Shown: piece after piece, positions 41,706 through 48,201 of the stretch
How the letters are laid out: each line of letters opens with the position of its first letter
How positions within the stretch are numbered: the first letter of the stretch is position 1
IMG/VR virus record: IMGVR_UViG_3300008120_006071
Coordinates: 1 to 53,541 of that record
Source of the DNA: a virus
DNA: 53,541 nt
Reading direction: 5' to 3' (one strand)
Program-made: the position numbers and the translations under genes
Notes under the pieces: model-generated
What the model was told of the DNA's origin: nothing
Database searches by the model: none
The model's input: only the letters and a program-made list of their open reading frames with translations

Positions 41706-43468
41706 TTCAATTAAAAAATATAACATTACGTAACTTTCTAAGCATAGGTGCTGTAACACAGGCTGTTAATTTTGATCGCACAGACCTCACTCTTATATTG
41801 GGTGAGAATTTAGACTTAGGTGGGGACGGTGCTCGTAACGGCACAGGTAAAACTACACTTATTCAAGGACTTTGTTACGCATTGTTCGGCAGTCCAATCA
41901 ATAACATTCGCAAAGATAATTTAGTAAACAGAACAAACGGTAAGGGTATGTTGGTTACTCTAGAGTTCTCTGTGAATGGTATTGACTATAAAATTGAACG
42001 TGGTCGTAAGCCAAATCTACTACGTTTTTATACAAACAATGAACAAATTTCAAAAGATGACGCACAAGGTGAGAATAAAGAAACACAAATAGCGATTGAA
42101 AAAGTAATTCACATGAGCCTAGATATGTTTAAGCACATTGTTGCCTTAAACACATATAGTGAAAGAAACACAAATAGCGATTGAAAAAGTAATTCACATG
42201 AGCCTAGATATGTTTAAGCACATTGTTGCCTTAAACACATATAGTGAACCTTTTCTTGCTATGAAAGCAAATGATCAACGTAACATTATTGAACAATTGC
42301 TTGGCATTACATTACTCAGTGAAAAAGCAGAATCAATAAAACAGTTAATCAAAGATTCAAAAGATAACATTCAGCAAGAAGAATTTAAAATCAAAGCTAT
42401 TGAAGAGGCAAACAAAAGAGTAAAAGAACAGATTGATGCACTTAAACGTAGACAAACTCTTTGGAAGCAAAAACATGAAGCAGATACAGAATCGCTGATG
42501 AATCAATGGCTAGAGCTTCATAACGTAGACATTGTTGCTGAATTACAGGCACACAAAGACTTAGCGGCATATAATAATAAAGTTAAAGAAAAAACAGAAT
42601 TACAAAAATGGTTAACAAGTGCTGAACTTGACCTTACTAAAGAAACAAAACAATTAGAAAAATTAAAATTAGAAGTTGAAAAATTACAAAAGCACGAATG
42701 TTACGCATGTGGTCAGACTATGCATGATGAAAAACATATAGAAGTTTTAGCAAGTAAAGAAAAAGCACTTCAAGAGGCGGCACTACAGGTTCTTACAACA
42801 TCAGGTGAAATTGAAACACTGAGTAATCAAATAACTGATTTGGGTGAGATAGGTATAATGCCTAAATGTTTTTATGATACAGAACAACTAGCATTTGAAC
42901 ACGCTAATAAGATGACCAGCTTAGAAGAATACATTAGAAAAAAAGCAGAAGAAACTGATCCTTATTTAGAACAAATTACTGATATGGAAAATCAAGCTTT
43001 GCAAACTATTGATTTTAATAATATTAATGTACTTACTAGAATAATGGAACATCAAAAGTTTTTACTTGATTTATTAACTAGTAAAGATAGTTACCACATC
43101 AAGTAATATTTTTAAATGATTTAAGTGTAGAAATAACAGAACTAGGTCGTGAGTTAGACTTTGACAATTTATCACGTGGTGAACGTAATAGATTGATATT
43201 AGGGTTAAGTTTCGCTTTTCGTGATGTTTGGGAAAACTTATATGTCCCAATTAACACATTGTTTATTGACGAATTGATTGATAGTGGACTTGATACTATG
43301 GGAGTTGAGAATAGTATTGCTATTCTTAAAGATATGAGCCGTCGTAGGCAAAAATCTATTTGGCTTGTATCACACAGAGAAGAACTAGCGGGAAGAGTAC
43401 CTAGCGTATTAAAAGTTATTAAAGAAAACGGATTTACAAGTTATAACACAGCAGTGGACGTGGAATGA
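41702..43468 (+). pseudogene. gp46: gp46 (Rad50-like ATPase), interrupted by a duplication and a deletion
   Basis: Three pieces in two frames. Piece 1 (41702-42184) has the N-terminal lobe and Walker A GDGARNGTGKTT (Lys50). Piece 2 (through 43106) has coiled coil and zinc-hook CYACGQ. Piece 3 (from 43091) has LSRGERNRLILGLSFAFRD (signature) and NTLFIDELIDSGLD (Walker B), ending at 43468. Frame 1 is lost through an exact 85-bp tandem duplication (42079-42163 repeated at 42164-42248). At about 43088-43091 the sequence jumps from LLTSKDS to LPHQVIFLNDLS, skipping the ~25-residue helix that normally joins coiled coil and C-lobe, and this returns to the first frame. Each lesion alone breaks the gene. 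Either it is a true pseudogene, or both are assembly errors; the neighbouring genes are intact. Confidence 0.85.
42079..42248 (+). repeat. 85-bp exact tandem duplication inside gp46
   Basis: The 85-base unit starting AGAAACACAAATAGC and ending CATATAGTGAA occurs twice head to tail with no mismatch. Two further A residues on the left also match, giving 87 matching bases at an offset of 85. Since 85 is not a multiple of three, it shifts the gp46 frame, and the first copy runs into a stop at 42182-42184. Confidence 0.95.
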
Positions 43469-43953
43469 AATCAACATTATATATAGACATGGATGGGGTC
43501 GTAGCAGACTTTAACAAATATGCGTATGACGTATTACGTGCGCCTCCCAGTGAAGGTATCTACCCCGATGAGAAATGGGTTAAGTTACGTGACAATGAAA
43601 GATTGTATAGAGATTTAGATAAAACATCCTATGCAGATGAACTTATTGAATTCTGCAGAGAGTTCGCATGGAACAAATATAACTTAATATTTTTAACTGC
43701 AGTACCAAAAAACAACGATGTGCATTGGGCATTTTACGATAAAGTAATGTGGGCACATAAGCATTTTCCCAATATACCTGTACACTTTGGACCATTCAGT
43801 AAAGATAAACATGTTCATTGTGTGATAGGAGATATATTAATTGATGATAGAACTAGTAATATAGAAGAATGGCGTAGTGCTGGTGGTATTGGAATACATC
43901 ATAAGTCATTCAAAGACACTATTGAACAATTAAAAAATCTACAAGACGATTGA
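43465..43953 (+). CDS. 5'(3')-deoxyribonucleotidase-like HAD phosphatase
   Basis: HAD-superfamily motifs are complete. DMDGVVADF has nucleophile Asp8 and acid Asp10, LTAVP is motif II, and the C-terminal motif is GDILIDDRTSNIEEWRSAGG. The layout matches the NT5C family of 5'(3')-deoxyribonucleotidases, which dephosphorylate dNMPs. At 162 aa it is the compact phage form. The start overlaps the gp46 stop as ATGA (43465-43468), so it would be coupled to the last piece of gp46. A role in nucleotide pool balance during replication is likely; the substrate is not readable from sequence. Confidence 0.8.
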   Translation: MKSTLYIDMDGVVADFNKYAYDVLRAPPSEGIYPDEKWVKLRDNERLYRDLDKTSYADELIEFCREFAWNKYNLIFLTAVPKNNDVHWAFYDKVMWAHKHFPNIPVHFGPFSKDKHVHCVIGDILIDDRTSNIEEWRSAGGIGIHHKSFKDTIEQLKNLQDD

Positions 43954-43954
43954 T

Positions 43955-44491
43955 ATGATAAGTAAACACATGCCTTCACCACAAAAAGCAAAAGGATCAG
44001 GATTTGAGCGAGAGATAGCTAAATATCTCAGCGATGTGTACGGAGAAAGTTTTATTCGTGCGCCTGGCTCTGGTGCTTACATAGGAGGCAAGAACCAAAA
44101 TCGCACACAAATTTTGCATGAGGGTCAAATTCGTAGCTTTAAGGGTGATATAGTGCCCGGCGAAAGTTTCCCAAAGTTTAATGCAGAATGTAAATTCTAC
44201 AGCGATTTTTCATTTCATTTGTTACTTAATGGAGAACATAAAGTACTTGATAGTTGGTTAGAACAACTACTTGCTGTTGCAGATCCCGGCATAGGAAGAT
44301 ATGTAGCTGTACAATGCAAATTTACATGGATTACTGATAACTTCTTTTTTTACGGAAGTAAAAGATTTGGTGATTGGTATGTTATGGAGTTTGACACATT
44401 CATGAAGCAAAACAAAGATATCATTAAGGCATATTCAGGCAAATCAACAGACACCACGTCACCAGACTCAATTTTAACAATTTCAATTTAA
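43955..44491 (+). CDS. PD-(D/E)XK nuclease, Holliday-junction-resolvase-like
   Basis: KGSGFEREIAKYLSDVYG supplies an early Glu (18/20). SFKGDIVPG has Asp65, and NAECKFY has Glu78 and Lys80, which is the E...D...ExK core of a PD-(D/E)XK nuclease. APGSGAYIGGKNQNR lies between, as in archaeal-type resolvases. Length is 178 aa. It starts one base after the stop of the nucleotidase and is the last gene of the gp55-side plus-strand run. A recombination or DNA-processing role fits its neighbours gp47 and gp46. A restriction-type or homing nuclease cannot be excluded. Confidence 0.7.
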   Translation: MISKHMPSPQKAKGSGFEREIAKYLSDVYGESFIRAPGSGAYIGGKNQNRTQILHEGQIRSFKGDIVPGESFPKFNAECKFYSDFSFHLLLNGEHKVLDSWLEQLLAVADPGIGRYVAVQCKFTWITDNFFFYGSKRFGDWYVMEFDTFMKQNKDIIKAYSGKSTDTTSPDSILTISI

Positions 44492-44927
44492 TCAAGTAAT
44501 TACAATTTGACGACCGAGTTGTCGGTCCTCCTTGAGGACGTACAGGTAGTGCTGTGCTGACGGATCTGGAGTATGCTTAGGAGTGATCCTAAGGAATACC
44601 GATAGGGCAATCGTGTGGAGCGAACCCTAAATGAGTTCATAGTTTACTTTGTCTTGCGACTATGAAACATGCGTTGCTGATGGCTAAGGCTATCACTACA
44701 GTCCCAATAAACTTTACAGAGCAACCGGTAGCACATAACAGCGAAAGGGCTAGTTATGTGGGGAATAGACAACATGGGTGACGGTCATGGCAAGTACCTT
44801 TACCATTGGTAGTGCTGAATAGCACTACCATGGCTTCTAATCGGCAATATCTAAATAATAATAATCCCGAGTATATGAACGAACGAAGTGAGTGAATAAC
44901 GAAGGGATTAGATGAACGCAGTTCATC
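44492..44927 (+). ncRNA. putative large structured RNA, family not recognised
   Basis: No gene fits this 436-base gap, but it is packed with perfect stems. GACCGA/TCGGTC lies at 44512-44527. CTTAGGA-GTGA-TCCTAAG is closed by GTAT/ATAC (44571-44599). TAGGG/CCCTA spans 44603-44629. A 9-bp stem with one bulge covers 44635-44668, and GATGGC/GCTATC lies at 44679-44694. CACATAAC/GTTATGTG has an inner AGC/GCT (44732-44760). GGTAGTGCT/AGCACTACC is extended by CCAT/ATGG (44803-44833). TAATCCC/GGGATTA spans 44862-44910, and GATGAAC/GTTCATC 44911-44927. The GTGA loop is a GNRA tetraloop only on the plus strand, which favours that strand. The start is about half G+C, against roughly a third around it. 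It is not a tRNA, and the RNase P and tmRNA conserved segments are not seen. Candidates to test are GOLLD/ROOL/HEARO-type RNAs or an intron relic. Confidence 0.6.
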
Positions 44928-45104
44928 TTAAAAGAATGGAATGTTTGTTTTCTTAGTTGTTTCTAAGTTTTCTTCAATAATTTCATTTAATGAAGCCGTT
45001 TCTGCTGGACTCATGTTTAAAACATCTGTATAACTAACGGAGCCACGCATATACCAAGCTATTCTTTGTGCGTTTTTCTTAATAGCTTTGCACTCCTTTT
45101 CCAT
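44928..45104 (-). CDS. gp51: small gp51-like baseplate hub assembly protein, 58 aa
   Basis: A 58-codon frame from ATG at 45104. The core AWYMRGSVSYTDVLNMSPAE, then a helix and ENLETTKKTNIPFF, is the pattern of the short protein that follows gp26 in marine T4-like phages, annotated as gp51, the hub assembly catalyst. The match is from memory. It is shorter than T4 gp51 (249 aa), so functional equivalence is not proven. It lies 47 bases after gp26 on the same strand, with GGGAAG upstream as a weak ribosome site. Its stop is directly against the last hairpin of the structured RNA region. Confidence 0.7.
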   Translation of the reverse strand: MEKECKAIKKNAQRIAWYMRGSVSYTDVLNMSPAETASLNEIIEENLETTKKTNIPFF

Positions 45105-45151
45105 TCCGTCTATCAGCTTCCCAATACCCTCGGAGTCAAGGTATAGAAGCC

Positions 45152-45982
45152 TTAGACGAAAAAATCACTGACATTGAGTGTAAACATCTGGTCATAATCA
45201 TGTCCACAACCAACACATTTAACATTCAATGGTTTCATCTGAGTAGTTTCTCTTAAGCTCAAGCTTTTTTCTTTAATCTTTTCAACTATTCTTTTATCTG
45301 CATTCTGTAGGAAATCTAAAATATAAGCTTTTTCTGTTACAGTAAAATCATTACTTGATATGGAATCAACGGTGCTTGCAATTATGTCCAACGTGCTAAA
45401 TGCAATGGTCTTGAACAAATCGCTTGATTTTTTATCTTTTTCAGGACCATCATCCATTGCAGTTAACATTGCTAGGGCTTTTTGTATTTCAAATTGGCGG
45501 ACTGCATTTTCTGTTAATTCTTTATAATTCAATGGTCTGAATTTAATTTTTAAGTCGCCCATATTGATTGGGTTGGAATAATCACCAGCTACGAAATTAT
45601 TCAATATAAAGGATAAGTTTATTCCATATTTGAAATCTTCATCACATTTTGGACAATGTGTTTCAATCTCCATATCATTTCCATTTGTTGCTATCCTAAT
45701 TGCTACCAAAATCGCATCTAAGTCCGTGCTACTTATCTTCCATGGATCTTTGATCGCAGGCACACAACTTCTGATAATATCCGCTACTGCAGTACCGTTA
45801 TAAAGACTATCCGGAGTTTTACTAGTAATTTCATCAATTGCAGTCATTGGGTAAATTGGGATTTCCTCGTTTTCAGGCATAGAAATAACCTCCGCTGAAT
45901 AATCTAATCCCTTACTTGGCAACTTCAAATATATGCTAGGTCTACGGAAGTACTGCTTTAACGGGTTATTTTCTATTGACAT
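45152..45982 (-). CDS. gp26: baseplate hub subunit gp26
   Basis: The N-terminus (LKQYFRRPSIYLKLPSKGLDY) and PIYPMTAIDEITSKTPDSLYNGTAV match gp26-like baseplate hub proteins. A four-Cys zinc ribbon is split over the protein: HCPKC (Cys110, Cys113) and KCVGCG (Cys256, Cys259). Length is 276 aa against about 208 in T4. It has a GGAG Shine-Dalgarno and lies about 46 bases after a TCTAAATAT late box, divergent from the tape-measure genes. It is expected to act in hub assembly with gp51 and the tape measure. Confidence 0.8.
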   Translation of the reverse strand: MSIENNPLKQYFRRPSIYLKLPSKGLDYSAEVISMPENEEIPIYPMTAIDEITSKTPDSLYNGTAVADIIRSCVPAIKDPWKISSTDLDAILVAIRIATNGNDMEIETHCPKCDEDFKYGINLSFILNNFVAGDYSNPINMGDLKIKFRPLNYKELTENAVRQFEIQKALAMLTAMDDGPEKDKKSSDLFKTIAFSTLDIIASTVDSISSNDFTVTEKAYILDFLQNADKRIVEKIKEKSLSLRETTQMKPLNVKCVGCGHDYDQMFTLNVSDFFV

Positions 45983-46011
45983 ACTATCTCCAAAAAGTGT
46001 GATTTTTTTAA

Positions 46012-46020
46012 ACTAAATAC
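46012..46020 (+). promoter_or_regulatory. T4-type late promoter for the tape-measure genes
   Basis: ACTAAATAC on the plus strand, 43 bases before the TTG start at 46063. It faces the minus-strand box at 46028-46036 in an 80-base divergent gap. Confidence 0.55.
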
Positions 46021-46027
46021 TAACAAG

Positions 46028-46036
46028 ATATTTAGA
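46028..46036 (-). promoter_or_regulatory. T4-type late promoter for gp26
   Basis: The minus strand reads TCTAAATAT, about 46 bases before the gp26 ATG. The two divergent boxes are 7 bases apart, so polymerases would clash or be coordinated. Confidence 0.55.
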
Positions 46037-46062
46037 TCCATAATTTACGGAGGAATAATTCC

Positions 46063-48198
46063 TTGGATGAAGCCGCGCTTAACGCAGAACTAGCCAAATT
46101 AACCGATGCAGCAGACAAATTAGCTTTTCAAAGTAGTGCCTCTGCGGGCATGTTTGAAAAGTTTGGTAAGTCAATGGGGATGACAGCAGAACAAATCTCA
46201 AAGACTACTTTTGGCGTAAAACAAATATATTCAGGGGCAATATCATTTAATAGATCCCTTTCTTCAAGTGAAATTAGTTTTTCAAAGTACAGTTCAACAG
46301 TAACACAAGTTTCAAGTGGATTAAGTTCAATCTTTGGCGCTATGATGCCATTGGGTAAAGTTTTAGGCGGCGTTACCGAAGTATTAGGAGATTTGGTTAC
46401 ATCTGTCTTTAAACAAAATGATCAATATTTAAATGCATATGACACACTAGCAAAGTTTGGATACGCAGGAGAAGGAACCGCTGATAGTCTATTTGACATT
46501 ACTAAAAATACTGGATATTTAGGTGACCGTGTTGGTGATCTTGTGGGAGTTACCGCAGGTTTAGGGAATGATCTAACATTCTTAGGTGACACTGCAGGAA
46601 AAGGTATTAAAGCTTTTTTTGATATAGCAAGTATCTCAAAAGAGCAAAGAGCGGCGCAAATAAGATTAGGTTATTCTCAAAAAGAAATTACACAAAACCA
46701 AGCTGATTACATAAAGCAACAAACTAAATTAGGTGTTGTAAGAACTAATGATTTAAAAACATTAAAAGATAGAAGTTTAAATTACGGTAAACAATTAATG
46801 GAGTTAGCTGCACTTACAGGAGAAACTCCAGAAGCAATTAAGGCTAAGCAAGCAGAAGATTTAAAAGATTATGCATTTAATATTTTCTTGCGAGAAGAAG
46901 GCAAAAAAGCAGGAGCAAAAAGCCAAGAAGTAATTGACAGATTAATGAATGGCGTTACACAGGTAGGCTCCCTATTTGGCGCAGACAAGCAAAAAGCATT
47001 TAGGGAAATTGTAAGCTTAGGTCCAGCAGCACAAAGTGAAGAAGCAAGAGCCATGTTACGTGTAGCAGGCAGTGATATTTATAAATGGGTAAAACAGTTC
47101 AAAGACGGTGAAATTGATATTACTGAATTTAATAAACGTTACGGCGCAGCTTATAACAATTTTGAAAAAAATATGGGTGAAGCTGCTGCAATGAACAAAG
47201 ACGTAGCAGAGCAATTTGGTGCAAATTCAGAAACGGCTAAAGGAGCAGCAAAAGATTTAACCGCAAAACGTGAAGAAATAGTAGACCGTCAAGCAGAAGC
47301 CGCAATGAAACCAAAAGAGGGTGGGTTAAAAGAAACACAGATAAAACTTATTGAATCTCAATTAGAAGTACAAACAGCATTTCAAACATTGGTAAAACTA
47401 GTTGCCGATTACGTTAATCCAGGGTTCACATATTTACTTCAAGGGTTAGATCAATTAACTCAAGGCTTTATGAAAAAGTTGTCTGATTTGGGTGTAGTAG
47501 ATCCGGATTTCCCCTACATGTTTAAAGATGCAGGTGACTTAAACAAGATGCTTATGGAGAAACAAACTAGACTAGGCAATCTTTATAAAGATAGAGAGGA
47601 AACTTCTAAACTGGAAGCATTAGGAGTAGACTTAAGTGGACCGGTTGATGCAGTTAAAAAAGCATATGTTGATGCACAGATAAAACTACAATTAAATGAA
47701 ATTGAAGGAATTAAAAAACAATTAAAAAGATTAACTGGTAAGGACACGCCTACAACCACTACATCACCCGTTTCTAGTTCTGGTTCCTCATCAGGTATGG
47801 GTGGAGGTGATTTTTCAAATACCAATAATTATAATTTTGGTATCTCCTCAGGACCAATGAGTGGTTACAATGAAAAACTTGGTGATAAACTTCAAGCGGT
47901 AGTGCCATTACCAGACGGTAAAAGTATTCCAGTGTCATTTAAAAATTTACCAAGTGAATTATTAAGTAAGAGACAAAATCCATTATTGCAATCTGAAAAT
48001 ATTTCAGGATTACTCAGTGGTTATGCCTCATCTATTGTTAGTAATTTAAATCAAGTTAACAACACAGTAAATGTAAGTCAGGGCGGTGAAGATAGTGGTT
48101 TAATAAATCTAGTTTCAAGTAAAATGGATTCACTTCTTGACAACATATCTAAAAACAATCAACTACAAAATGATATGCTTGTATATTTAAGGCGATAA
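46063..48198 (+). CDS. tail tape-measure-like protein, first copy, 711 aa
   Basis: Start is TTG at 46063 with a strong GGAGGA 8 bases upstream; no in-frame ATG lies near. The protein is largely helical and Ala/Lys/Gln-rich. A hydrophobic segment at about residues 85-125 (FGAMMPLGKVLGGVTEVLGD) is typical of tape measures. FKQNDQYLNAYDTLAKFGY aligns with ESNDAQLNTYDAVAKLGIG of the next gene, as do LGDTAG/LGDTTN and LAALTGETPEAI/LSRLTGENIADL. The two genes are therefore paralogues. The C-terminus has a Ser/Thr/Gly linker (about residues 565-590) and ends in a helical tip. It lies divergent to gp26, which also suits a hub/tape-measure role like T4 gp29. Which copy sets tail length is unknown. Confidence 0.65.
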   Translation: MDEAALNAELAKLTDAADKLAFQSSASAGMFEKFGKSMGMTAEQISKTTFGVKQIYSGAISFNRSLSSSEISFSKYSSTVTQVSSGLSSIFGAMMPLGKVLGGVTEVLGDLVTSVFKQNDQYLNAYDTLAKFGYAGEGTADSLFDITKNTGYLGDRVGDLVGVTAGLGNDLTFLGDTAGKGIKAFFDIASISKEQRAAQIRLGYSQKEITQNQADYIKQQTKLGVVRTNDLKTLKDRSLNYGKQLMELAALTGETPEAIKAKQAEDLKDYAFNIFLREEGKKAGAKSQEVIDRLMNGVTQVGSLFGADKQKAFREIVSLGPAAQSEEARAMLRVAGSDIYKWVKQFKDGEIDITEFNKRYGAAYNNFEKNMGEAAAMNKDVAEQFGANSETAKGAAKDLTAKREEIVDRQAEAAMKPKEGGLKETQIKLIESQLEVQTAFQTLVKLVADYVNPGFTYLLQGLDQLTQGFMKKLSDLGVVDPDFPYMFKDAGDLNKMLMEKQTRLGNLYKDREETSKLEALGVDLSGPVDAVKKAYVDAQIKLQLNEIEGIKKQLKRLTGKDTPTTTTSPVSSSGSSSGMGGGDFSNTNNYNFGISSGPMSGYNEKLGDKLQAVVPLPDGKSIPVSFKNLPSELLSKRQNPLLQSENISGLLSGYASSIVSNLNQVNNTVNVSQGGEDSGLINLVSSKMDSLLDNISKNNQLQNDMLVYLRR

Positions 48199-48201
48199 AA
48201 T

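Noticed and set aside
42159-43106. Separate gene for a coiled-coil protein
   Set aside because: Its sequence is the middle of gp46, and its apparent start lies inside the 85-bp duplication, so it is a fragment and not a gene of its own.
44850-44858. Late-type box TCTAAATAA on the plus strand
   Set aside because: No plus-strand gene follows; the next plus-strand gene begins 1.2 kb away with its own box.
44492-44927. RNase P RNA, tRNA or second tmRNA piece
   Set aside because: The conserved RNase P core segments, a tRNA cloverleaf with CCA-side T-arm, and a strand complementary to the acceptor stem CCGGTCC were looked for by eye and not found.
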